A stretch of 64,000 nt of DNA, taken from an uncultured Phascolarctobacterium sp. (lineage in GTDB: Bacteria > Bacillota > Negativicutes > Acidaminococcales > Acidaminococcaceae). Positions 38,079 to 45,922 of this stretch are shown in pieces. The stretch lies in contig NZ_CAAGLX010000015.1 of the NCBI RefSeq assembly GCF_900770955.1, positions 1 to 64,000 of the forward strand. Direction: 5' to 3'. The translations under genes and the position numbers were made by a program. The notes under the pieces are model-generated. The model worked only from the letters and a program-made list of their open reading frames with translations, searched no databases and was not told the origin of the DNA. Within the stretch, counting starts at the first letter, position 1, and each line of letters starts with the position of its first letter.

Positions 38079-38993
38079 ATGGCTTTTGTTGAGAAGACCG
38101 GTAAGAGCGTGGACGAAGCTGTTGCAGTAGCTTTGGCAGAACTTAAGGTTACTGCCGACCAGGCTGTTGTCGAAGTGTTAGAGGAAGCAAAAAAGGGCTT
38201 TTTGGGCTTTGGCCGTAAGGATGCCCGTGTACGCGTAAGCGTTAAACCTGCAGAAGCAGAGATTGCAGAAGCTGCACCCGCTGCTGAAAAAACTGTCAGC
38301 GAGGCTGCTGCCGACGCTGTAGCCGCAGTTAAGGAAGCGGCTGTCGTAGCTGCCGGTGCTCTGGCTAAAAAGGCAGATGCTGTGAAGGCTGATGCTGCTG
38401 TAGCTGCTGAGGACTTTAAGAAGAAGGCTGCAGATGCTAAGGATGATGCAGTGGATGATGCTATTGCAGCGCTGAATGCTTTGAAGAGCGAGCGCCGTGA
38501 ACGTCAGACCCGCGAACCGCGTAAATACAATGTAAGTGATGAGGCAGTTGCTGCTGCTAAGGAATTTTTGCAGAAAATCTTCAATGCTATGCATATTGAG
38601 GTTGCTATGGAAAAATTCATCAACAAAAATGACGGCAGCGTTACCTTCCGCCTGCATGGTGATGATATGGGTATTTTAATCGGCAAGCATGGACAGACCT
38701 TAGACAGCTTGCAATACCTGACCAACCTTGTTGCTAACAAGAATAGCAACGAGCGTGTGCGTGTAATCATTGACGTTGAGGATTACCGTGACCGCCGTAT
38801 CGAAACTCTTAACCGTCTGGCAGCACGTCTGGCAGACAAGGTTAAACGTACCGGTGAGCGCGTAGCCCTGGAGCCTATGAATCCGCACGAGCGCAAGATT
38901 ATCCATATGGCATTACAGGGTGACCGTCGTGTTACTACCCTGAGCGAGGGCGATGAGCCTTATCGTCATGTGGTTATTGAGCTGAAAAAATAA
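38079..38993 (+). CDS. jag: Jag/KhpB RNA-binding protein with long Ala-rich linker
   Basis: 304-aa protein from ATG 38079 (AGGAG upstream). The Jag-N domain covers residues 1-55 (EKTGKSVDEAVAVALAELKV, KKGFLGFGRKDARVRV), a KH domain runs about 165-230 with the loop LIGKHGQTLDSLQYL, and R3H about 235-300 (NPHERKIIHMALQ). Between them, residues about 60-145 are an Ala/Lys/Asp-rich amphipathic linker resembling histone-H1-like tails. KhpB with KhpA binds RNA and influences cell elongation. The terminator lies after the gene. Confidence 0.92.
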   Translation: MAFVEKTGKSVDEAVAVALAELKVTADQAVVEVLEEAKKGFLGFGRKDARVRVSVKPAEAEIAEAAPAAEKTVSEAAADAVAAVKEAAVVAAGALAKKADAVKADAAVAAEDFKKKAADAKDDAVDDAIAALNALKSERRERQTREPRKYNVSDEAVAAAKEFLQKIFNAMHIEVAMEKFINKNDGSVTFRLHGDDMGILIGKHGQTLDSLQYLTNLVANKNSNERVRVIIDVEDYRDRRIETLNRLAARLADKVKRTGERVALEPMNPHERKIIHMALQGDRRVTTLSEGDEPYRHVVIELKK

Positions 38994-39003
38994 AATACAA
39001 AGC

Positions 39004-39049
39004 AAGGCTGTCGCGTTAAGTTAATTAGAGGCTTATTTGCGGCAGCCTT
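39004..39049 (+). terminator. intrinsic terminator
   Basis: AAGGCTGTCGC (39004-39014) pairs with GCGGCAGCCTT (39039-39049) with one mismatch, and T residues follow. Confidence 0.8.
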
Positions 39050-39100
39050 TTTTCCGTACTGAGCTTTTTTATGCAGTACAGATAAAAGAAGGAGGCTCAT

Positions 39101-40480
39101 ATGGCTGAGGATACGATTAGTGCTGTTACTACGGCTCTTGGCGAAGGTGCTGTAGGTATTGTGCGTATTAGCGGACCACAGGCGTTGGCGGTGGGCGAGA
39201 CCTTGTTTAAGGCAGCTTCCGGCAAGGCGCTGGGTGCATATCCGGTGAATACGCTTGCTTATGGCCATGTTTATGATACAGACGGCAGCCTGGTAGATGA
39301 GGTGCTGGCGGTATATATGCGTGCTCCCCGGTCCTATACGGCGGAGAATGTGGTGGAAATCCAGTGTCACGGCGGCATGCAGCCGTTGCAGAAGATTTTG
39401 CAGCTGACTTTTGCTGCCGGTGCGCGTCCGGCGGAGGCCGGCGAGTTCACGAAGCGCGCGTTTTTGAACGGCAGGATTGATCTGACGCAGGCTGAGGCTG
39501 TTATGGATATTATCCGTTCGCGCAGTGAGGCGAGTTTGAAGCTGGCTGCGCGTCAGCAGCAGGGACAGCTGGCAGGTGAGCTGCGCAGCCTGCGTAAGCA
39601 GCTTGTGGATATTGTTGTTAATCTGGAGGCTGTGATTGATTATCCAGAGGAGGATATCGAGGATGTTACCTATGGCAGGGTGCAGGAAAGCCTGACTACT
39701 GTGTGCAGCGGCATTGAGCATTTGCTGGCGCATGCGCATACGGGCAAGATTTTGCGCGAGGGCTTGCGTACTGCTATTGTGGGACGTCCGAACGTGGGTA
39801 AGTCCAGTCTTTTGAACGCTTTACTGCGGGAGGAGCGCGCGATTGTTTCGCAGTATGCCGGTACGACGCGTGATGTTATCGAGGAGCAGCTGCTGCTTGA
39901 TGGTGTGCCGCTGGTGCTGGCGGACACTGCAGGCATTCGTGCTACCGAGGATTTTGTGGAGAAAATCGGCGTGGAGAAGAGCCGCCAGCTGTTGGCGGAT
40001 TCGGAGCTGGTTATCTGCGTGATTGACGGCAGCGAGGGCCTGACGGTAGAGGATGAGGCGATTTTGCAGGCTGCTGCCGGCAAGCCCTGTGTGGTGATTG
40101 TGAATAAGAGCGATTTGCCGCAGCAGGTTGATTTGGCGCAGCTGCGTGAGCGTTTTGGCGCTGATAAGGTGATGACGCTTTCGGCGAAGACGCTTGTTGG
40201 TATTGAGGCGTTTACTGCCTGGCTGAAGAGCTATGTTTACGGCAGCAAGGGTACGCTGGAGGACGGCGCTTATATCCAGAATGCGCGTCAGGAGCGTTTG
40301 CTGCGGGAGGCACTTGCTGGCTTGCAGGATGCGGAGATGGCGGCGCAGGATTATTTGCCTTATGACTGCATTGTGATTGATGTGCGCTCGGCGATTGACC
40401 TGTTAGGTGAGATTACGGGTGATACGGTGCAGGATGAGATTATCAATGAGATTTTTGAGCGGTTCTGTATTGGTAAGTAG
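39101..40480 (+). CDS. mnmE: tRNA modification GTPase MnmE
   Basis: 459-aa GTPase acting with MnmG on the wobble U34 of tRNAs. The N-terminal folate-binding part has EDTISAVTTALGEGAVGIVRISG; the inserted G domain has GRPNVGKSSLLNALL (residues about 226-240), DTAGIRATED, and NKSD near 337; the C-terminal CIGK is required for catalysis. AAGGAGG precedes ATG 39101. mnmG follows after a 331-bp gap instead of directly. Confidence 0.97.
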   Translation: MAEDTISAVTTALGEGAVGIVRISGPQALAVGETLFKAASGKALGAYPVNTLAYGHVYDTDGSLVDEVLAVYMRAPRSYTAENVVEIQCHGGMQPLQKILQLTFAAGARPAEAGEFTKRAFLNGRIDLTQAEAVMDIIRSRSEASLKLAARQQQGQLAGELRSLRKQLVDIVVNLEAVIDYPEEDIEDVTYGRVQESLTTVCSGIEHLLAHAHTGKILREGLRTAIVGRPNVGKSSLLNALLREERAIVSQYAGTTRDVIEEQLLLDGVPLVLADTAGIRATEDFVEKIGVEKSRQLLADSELVICVIDGSEGLTVEDEAILQAAAGKPCVVIVNKSDLPQQVDLAQLRERFGADKVMTLSAKTLVGIEAFTAWLKSYVYGSKGTLEDGAYIQNARQERLLREALAGLQDAEMAAQDYLPYDCIVIDVRSAIDLLGEITGDTVQDEIINEIFERFCIGK

Positions 40481-40486
40481 GGGGAA

Positions 40487-40550
40487 GCGTCTCAATTAAA
40501 TATCGCGCTGTAATGAAAGCTATGGCTGTGAGCGTCGCAATTAAATATCG
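40487..40550 (+). repeat. 19-bp direct repeats in the mnmE-mnmG gap
   Basis: GCGTCTCAATTAAATATCG (40487-40505) and GCGTCGCAATTAAATATCG (40532-40550) differ at one base and start 45 bp apart. The rest of this 331-bp gap contains a small GTGCC/GGCAC hairpin near 40574-40587 and a GGAACCA (40604-40610) / TGGTTCC (40671-40677) pairing, but no gene. Confidence 0.65.
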
Positions 40551-40811
40551 TTCCAGTCAGCAGCAATTTTCCCGTGCCATAGGGCACAACGCAAATTTCG
40601 TGTGGAACCAGGACGAAGCTTCGGTAAAATTTGACAGACGATAAGAGAATGTTACGTACCCTTGCTTCTATGGTTCCAGACACTCATTTGCTAAAATTGC
40701 TATTCCTTACACGATATATTAATTGCTCGTTAGAGCGTTCTGTTAATTCTCTGGTTACATCCCCGGTAAAAGGGAAGAGCCAGTACATATATTTATAAGA
40801 GGTCTATGAAG

Positions 40812-42695
40812 ATGAGTTATATTACAGATACATTTGATGTAATTGTGGTTGGTGCCGGTCACGCTGGCGTGGAGGCGGCGCTGGCTGCTGCCCGCCTGGG
40901 CGGCAAGACGTTGCTGGCGACGCTGTCGCTGGATAATGTGGCGCTGATGCCGTGTAATCCGTCTATCGGCGGTCCTGCTAAGGGCCATCTGGTGCGTGAG
41001 CTGGATGCTTTAGGCGGCCAGATGGGTATCAGTGCGGATTTGGCGTGTATCCAGATGCGTCTTTTGAATACCGGTAAGGGCTATGCCGTGCATGCTCTGC
41101 GCGGTCAGGAGGATAAGCCTTTCTATCACACTTTGATGAAAAAGATTGTTGAGGACCAGGAGAATCTGGAGCTGAAACAGCTGATGATTGATAAGCTGCT
41201 GGTAGAAAACGGTGCGGTTGTTGGCGTAGAGGCCGAAACCGGCGAGGTTTTCGAGGCGAAGTGCGTTATCTTGGCTACCGGTACTTATCTGCGCGGCCGC
41301 ATCGTTTATGGCCAGGTTAATTATGAATGTGGTCCTAACGGTCTGCGCAGCGCACAGAAGCTGTCAGCTTCGCTGCTGGAAAACGGCGTGGAGCTGATGC
41401 GCTTCAAGACCGGCACACCGGCGCGTATCGATGCCCGCAGCTTGGATTACAGCAAGATGGAGCCGCAGTATGGCGATGAGGAGGTGCGCAACTTCTCCTT
41501 TATCAGCGATATCAAAACGCGTGAGCAGGTTCCCTGCTATCTGACCTATACGAATGAGGCTACGCATAAAATTATCCGCGATAATCTGCATTTATCCGGT
41601 ATGTATAACGGTATGATTGAGGGCGTTGGCCCGCGCTATTGCCCATCTATCGAATCTAAGATTGTGCGCTTTGCCAATAAGGAGCGCCATCAGCTGTTTA
41701 TCGAGCCTGAGGGACGCAGTACCCATGAAATGTATGTACAGGGGATGAGCTCTTCACTGCCGGCGCACATTCAGCTGCAGTTTATGCAGACTATTCCCGG
41801 TCTGGAGCACTGCAAGATGATGCGTGCAGGCTATGCCATCGATTATGACTGCCTTGACCCGCTGCAGCTGCGTCCTTCTTTGGAGCATAAGGCTATCAGC
41901 GGCCTGTTCAGTGCCGGTCAGTCCAACGGTACCAGCGGCTATGAGGAGGCTGCCGCTCAGGGCCTGATGGCAGGTATCAACGCGATGATGAAAATTAATG
42001 GACGCGAGCCGCTGGTGCTGCGCCGTGATGAAGCTTATATCGGTGTATTGATTGATGATCTTGTTACCAAGGGTACGTCCGAGCCTTACAGAATGATGAC
42101 ATCGCGTGCAGAATATCGTCTGCTGCTGCGTCAGGATAATGCGGATTTGCGCCTGACGGAAAAGGGCAGAGCTATCGGCCTGGTTGATGATAAACGCTAC
42201 GGCATTTTCACCGAAAAGCGCAGCGCTTTGGAGCGCACAGTGAGCGAGCTGGGCAAGCAGAATATTTCGCCCAGTGCGGAAAACAATGCCAAGCTGGAGG
42301 CTATGGGTACGGCGCCGCTGCGTAGCGGCAGCAGTCTTTTGGATTTGCTGCGCCGCAAGGAGATTACCTACAGCAAGCTGCAGCAAGCCTTCGACCTGCC
42401 GGAGCTGGCACCGCAGGTAGCGGAGCAAGCCGAGATTTTCGCCAAGTATGAGGGTTATATTACTAAGCAGCGTCAGGAGGTTGAACGCTTTATGAAGCTG
42501 GAAAACAAGCGTCTGCCTGATGATATAGATTATCGTGCGATTAAGGAGCTTTCCAGCGAGGCCGCTGAAAAGCTGGACAAGGTGCGTCCGGCGAATATCG
42601 GCCAGGCATCGCGTATCAGCGGGGTTTCGCCGGCTGATATCAGTGTGCTGATGATTGCGCTGGAGCTGAAGCGCCGAAAGGAGCAGGAAGAATGA
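40812..42695 (+). CDS. mnmG: tRNA uridine-5-carboxymethylaminomethyl modification enzyme MnmG
   Basis: 627-aa FAD enzyme, partner of MnmE. ATG 40812 lies 9 nt after AAGAGG and gives [19 protein letters not shown]; an ATG two codons earlier is too close to the ribosome-binding site. Motifs: [17 protein letters not shown] (FAD binding, about 13-29), [25 protein letters not shown] region near 48-66, and the C-terminal [14 protein letters not shown]. It overlaps rsmG by 4 bp. Confidence 0.96.
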   Translation: MSYITDTFDVIVVGAGHAGVEAALAAARLGGKTLLATLSLDNVALMPCNPSIGGPAKGHLVRELDALGGQMGISADLACIQMRLLNTGKGYAVHALRGQEDKPFYHTLMKKIVEDQENLELKQLMIDKLLVENGAVVGVEAETGEVFEAKCVILATGTYLRGRIVYGQVNYECGPNGLRSAQKLSASLLENGVELMRFKTGTPARIDARSLDYSKMEPQYGDEEVRNFSFISDIKTREQVPCYLTYTNEATHKIIRDNLHLSGMYNGMIEGVGPRYCPSIESKIVRFANKERHQLFIEPEGRSTHEMYVQGMSSSLPAHIQLQFMQTIPGLEHCKMMRAGYAIDYDCLDPLQLRPSLEHKAISGLFSAGQSNGTSGYEEAAAQGLMAGINAMMKINGREPLVLRRDEAYIGVLIDDLVTKGTSEPYRMMTSRAEYRLLLRQDNADLRLTEKGRAIGLVDDKRYGIFTEKRSALERTVSELGKQNISPSAENNAKLEAMGTAPLRSGSSLLDLLRRKEITYSKLQQAFDLPELAPQVAEQAEIFAKYEGYITKQRQEVERFMKLENKRLPDDIDYRAIKELSSEAAEKLDKVRPANIGQASRISGVSPADISVLMIALELKRRKEQEE

Positions 42696-43411
42696 CCTTT
42701 GCAGAAATTTTAGCTGAAAAGGGTGCGGAGGCCGGTTTGAGCTTTACGCCGCTGCAGCTGGAGCAGTTCAGCCGTTATTACGAGCTGCTGGTGGAAACCA
42801 ATAAGGTGATGAACCTTACCGCGATTACCGAGCCGGAGGAGGTTGCCGTAAAGCATATGGTAGACAGCCTGCTGGCCTACGAGGCGGAGATGGCCGGCAA
42901 AACTTTGGCAGACGTGGGCACGGGCGCCGGTTTTCCCGGTGTGCCGCTGAAAATCTACTGCCCCGAGCTGAAGGTAACGCTGATAGATTCTCTGGGCAAG
43001 CGCCTGCGCTTTTTGCAGCAGGTGATTGCGGAGCTGGGGCTGAAGGGTATCCGCTGCGAGCATTTGCGCGCAGAGGATGCCGGCCGTGATAAAAAGCATC
43101 GCGAAAAATATGATTATGTAACGGCACGCGCTGTGGCACGGTTGAGCGTGCTGAGCGAATATTGCCTGCCGCTGGCCAAGAAGGGTGGTCAGTTTATCGC
43201 TCTGAAGGGCAGCAAGTTTGCTGAGGAAATTACCGAGGGCGAGGCTGCGGTAAAAATCCTCGGAGGCAAAATTATCAGTGCAGAGCCTGTAAAATTACCC
43301 GGTCTTGACGATGGACGTGCTATAATAAAGATAGCTAAAATCAAAAGTACACCGGCACAATATCCGCGTAAGGCAGGTACGCCGGAAAAACAGCCCTTAG
43401 GTGCTAAATAG
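42692..43411 (+). CDS. rsmG: 16S rRNA (guanine527-N7)-methyltransferase RsmG
   Basis: 239-aa SAM-dependent methyltransferase. Conserved [21 protein letters not shown], the SAM-binding [16 protein letters not shown] (residues about 70-85), [15 protein letters not shown] and [18 protein letters not shown]. Start overlaps the end of mnmG (ATGA), indicating coupling. Confidence 0.96.
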   Translation: MTFAEILAEKGAEAGLSFTPLQLEQFSRYYELLVETNKVMNLTAITEPEEVAVKHMVDSLLAYEAEMAGKTLADVGTGAGFPGVPLKIYCPELKVTLIDSLGKRLRFLQQVIAELGLKGIRCEHLRAEDAGRDKKHREKYDYVTARAVARLSVLSEYCLPLAKKGGQFIALKGSKFAEEITEGEAAVKILGGKIISAEPVKLPGLDDGRAIIKIAKIKSTPAQYPRKAGTPEKQPLGAK

Positions 43412-43422
43412 GGGGAAAGCAT

Positions 43423-44301
43423 ATGTTAGTAGATGATGGATTTTCGGTATTGGATACAGATTGCGGTATTATCGGCGAGCGTAAGGCTGTCAATGAGGTG
43501 AAGGTAGTCAAGGTACCTATCGGGCAGATTTTCCCCAACCCTTATCAGCCACGCAAGAGCTTTGACGAGGCAGCCTTAGAGGAGCTGTCTGCTTCCATCG
43601 CCCAATATGGCGTGCTGCAGCCTCTTTTGGTATCGCCGACTGAGGACGGCCGTTATCTGCTGATTGCCGGCGAGCGCCGTCTGCGTGCTTCCCGTATGGC
43701 GAAGCTGACGGAGGTGCCGGTTATTATCAGCGATTATACTACGCAGCAGATTGCGGAAATTGCGCTGATTGAAAACCTGCAGCGTGAGGACCTGCACTTT
43801 CTGGAGGAGGCTGAGGGCTACGAACAGCTGATGGAGCAGTTCCACCTGACGCAGGAGGCTATGGCTGCGCGCGTAGGCAAGAAGCAGTCCACCATCGCCA
43901 ACAAGCTGCGTTTGCTACGCCTGTCGCCTGCTGTACGCAAGGTGCTGGTTGATGCCGGTCTGAGCGAGCGTCATGCGCGCGCGCTGCTGAAGCTGGATGA
44001 TGATGCCAAGCGTCTGGAGGTGCTGGAGGTTATTGTTGCCAAAAACTACAGTGTGCGCCAGACCGAGGAATATATCAACAAGCTGCTGGAGAATAACCAG
44101 CAGGAAAAACGCCGCCGCATGGTTATAGTCAACGATGTCCGCATTTACCTGAACAGTATTAAGCAGGTTGTCAACGCTATTAAGGATGTCGGTATTCCGG
44201 TTAATATGGAGCAGACGGTGGAGGGCGATGAGGTCATCGTCAGTGTACGCATCAAGAACCAGAAGAAGCCGAAGGGCGGCAACAGCAAGCCCCTGTTCTA
44301 A
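43423..44301 (+). CDS. ParB/Noc-family chromosome partition protein
   Basis: 292-aa ParB-family protein. The CTPase/N-terminal domain has IGQIFPNPYQPRKSFDEAAL (residues about 33-52), LIAGERRLRASRMA and ENLQREDLHFLEEAEGY; the helix-turn-helix is EAMAARVGKKQSTIANKLRLL near residues 145-165. Location after rsmG is typical of noc, though sequence alone does not separate Noc from ParB. A perfect parS lies at 28754. No ParA gene follows within the window. Confidence 0.9.
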   Translation: MLVDDGFSVLDTDCGIIGERKAVNEVKVVKVPIGQIFPNPYQPRKSFDEAALEELSASIAQYGVLQPLLVSPTEDGRYLLIAGERRLRASRMAKLTEVPVIISDYTTQQIAEIALIENLQREDLHFLEEAEGYEQLMEQFHLTQEAMAARVGKKQSTIANKLRLLRLSPAVRKVLVDAGLSERHARALLKLDDDAKRLEVLEVIVAKNYSVRQTEEYINKLLENNQQEKRRRMVIVNDVRIYLNSIKQVVNAIKDVGIPVNMEQTVEGDEVIVSVRIKNQKKPKGGNSKPLF

Positions 44302-44336
44302 AAATTGTAAGGCAGGAAGCTTCCTGCAGTAACGAT

Positions 44337-44385
44337 AAAAGCAGAGAGCTGTGTTTCATCACGTGAAACACAGCTCTCTGCTTTT
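44337..44385 (+). terminator. 22-bp-stem terminator containing a parS-like core
   Basis: A perfect 22-bp stem (44337-44358 with 44364-44385), with loop TCACG and a T run, follows the ParB/Noc gene. Its tip contains TCACGTGAAACA, identical to 12 bases of the 16-bp parS site; the whole window differs at three positions. Confidence 0.85.
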
Positions 44386-44435
44386 TTGTACAAGGAGGTG
44401 TATGATTATGCTCCGACTGTTGCCGCAGCCGGTTT

Positions 44436-45689
44436 TTACCAGAATTTGAGCATCTGGAAGAGACTCTTTTTGAAGCCCTTTTCCGGCGGGATTACTTCAT
44501 GCAGAAATTTGGGCTTTACGTAACGCACAATCATCGGCGGTGTGCGCAGCGTTGTTTCGGCAAAGCGTGGCAGTTTGCTGCTGGCAGGCAGCTGCAGGCT
44601 GCGCACCTTGTCCTTGCTGTTGACGAAGCGGGCGCTGGCAGCGCCGGTCTGGCCGTTGACTACGATAACAAAACGCTCGCCGGAGCTGTTGTCAGTATAA
44701 TCTACATAATAGATCGGCAGCATGATATCAGCAGAATGCTTGCGGATATTGCGTGCCCATTTTTCAATCGTAACATTCTTTAAGCCATAATTCTCGCAGA
44801 GCTTGTTGCAAAGCTGCTCATTAATCATGCGGTCGAGATATTTTTTCACCGGGAAGAGGTTACTGCGGGTGGTGATGTGTACGTCGCCCTCCAAAAATAC
44901 CGGGTCGAAGGGAGCAACCTCATCAAAGTTCCAAGGAGCAACCATATCGACTGCGTTTTCGTCAAAGACATAGGTTTGCGGATATACCCAGTTCAAAACC
45001 TCCTGATAAATTTCGCAGTCGCCCTTATTACTGGAGATTTGCGCCTTGACGCGCAGGTCTGCCAGCGTGTAGGGCGTATAGAAAGCCGTAAATTTTTCTT
45101 TAATAGCTTTCTCCGCACCCTTAAAGGACATGGGTTCACGGCGCATTAGCAGCTGTGCTCTGCCGAAGGCCTGCTCCTTAGTGAGCTTGAAGGGCAGGGC
45201 GATGGAGGGGTAGCTGCGAGAGCCTGCACCGATAAGCTGGTCCTTGTTGTAGCCTCCAGCCTGCAGCTCATCCTGTGTCAGGCGGTGACCGCAGTAGTCG
45301 CAGGTAAAAATAGTCTGCGTGGATTCGCCGGTAACATCGGCACCGCAGAGCGGGCAGGGCAGCTTGATGGTGTGGCTTTCTTCGTAAACCTTGGTGCTGA
45401 GGGCGCTGAAAACGCCCAGCTTGTCTTCAATGCTTTGGGTATTGTTTTTGAGCATTTCGGGCAGCGGCTCCATAAAGTGTACGTGTCCCAGCTTCACAAG
45501 GCCGTTGACAACCTCCACCGGCTTATGGCGGTATTTGATTTCGGTATCAAGAATATTTTCGCTGTTCGGCCAAGGCTCCTTGTTACCGCAGAAGGAGCAG
45601 ACAAAGCTGGTGCTGGCAGCATCGGAATACATGGTGCCGCCGCATTTTTCACATTGTATAGCACAACATTCGTCGTTTTCTTTAAACAT
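44436..45689 (-). CDS. double zinc-ribbon protein of unknown function
   Basis: 417-aa soluble protein from ATG 45689 (GGAAGGGAG 8 nt upstream). Two zinc ribbons lie in the first 140 residues: CEKCGGTMYSD with CSFCGNKE, and CPLCGADVTG with CDYCGHRL. The remaining 280 residues show no motif known to me, apart from a conserved-looking IMLPIYYVDYTDNSSGERFVI that resembles domains in other TFIIB-type zinc-ribbon proteins. It is transcribed from a promoter of the shared TTCCTACCC/GGGTGGGG type also upstream of the autotransporter and the 51.3-kb gene pair. Confidence 0.75.
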   Translation of the reverse strand: MFKENDECCAIQCEKCGGTMYSDAASTSFVCSFCGNKEPWPNSENILDTEIKYRHKPVEVVNGLVKLGHVHFMEPLPEMLKNNTQSIEDKLGVFSALSTKVYEESHTIKLPCPLCGADVTGESTQTIFTCDYCGHRLTQDELQAGGYNKDQLIGAGSRSYPSIALPFKLTKEQAFGRAQLLMRREPMSFKGAEKAIKEKFTAFYTPYTLADLRVKAQISSNKGDCEIYQEVLNWVYPQTYVFDENAVDMVAPWNFDEVAPFDPVFLEGDVHITTRSNLFPVKKYLDRMINEQLCNKLCENYGLKNVTIEKWARNIRKHSADIMLPIYYVDYTDNSSGERFVIVVNGQTGAASARFVNSKDKVRSLQLPASSKLPRFAETTLRTPPMIVRYVKPKFLHEVIPPEKGFKKSLFQMLKFW

Positions 45690-45719
45690 AGGAACAACTC
45701 CCTTCCTTATCTTGGCTTC

Positions 45720-45776
45720 ATTATAGCGCAAAAAGAGCATCTGCGCCCCACCCGAAAGAGGGATTTTGGGTAGGAA
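45720..45776 (-). promoter_or_regulatory. shared-motif promoter, copy A
   Basis: Read on the minus strand: TTCCTACCC (45768-45776), 14 nt, GGGTGGGG (45746-45753), 20 nt, TATAAT (45720-45725). The -10 is perfect and no TTGACA is present. The start codon of the zinc-ribbon gene is 31 bp downstream. Element order and spacing match copies B and C exactly. Confidence 0.75.
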
Positions 45777-45835
45777 AGGGGTGGGTTTTTATAAAAAAAG
45801 AGCAATCGTTGCAATAGAAAAAATAATTTTAGATT

Positions 45836-45870
45836 AAAAAATGTGCGGCCTTTTACAGTCGCACATTTTT
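45836..45870 (-). terminator. intrinsic terminator of the autotransporter gene
   Basis: AAAAATGTGCG (45836-45846) pairs with CGCACATTTTT (45860-45870), downstream of the minus-strand autotransporter stop. Confidence 0.8.
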
Positions 45871-45922
45871 TTGCTGTTTACGCACAGCGGAATATGATGT
45901 TGTATGTTGAACAGATAACCTA

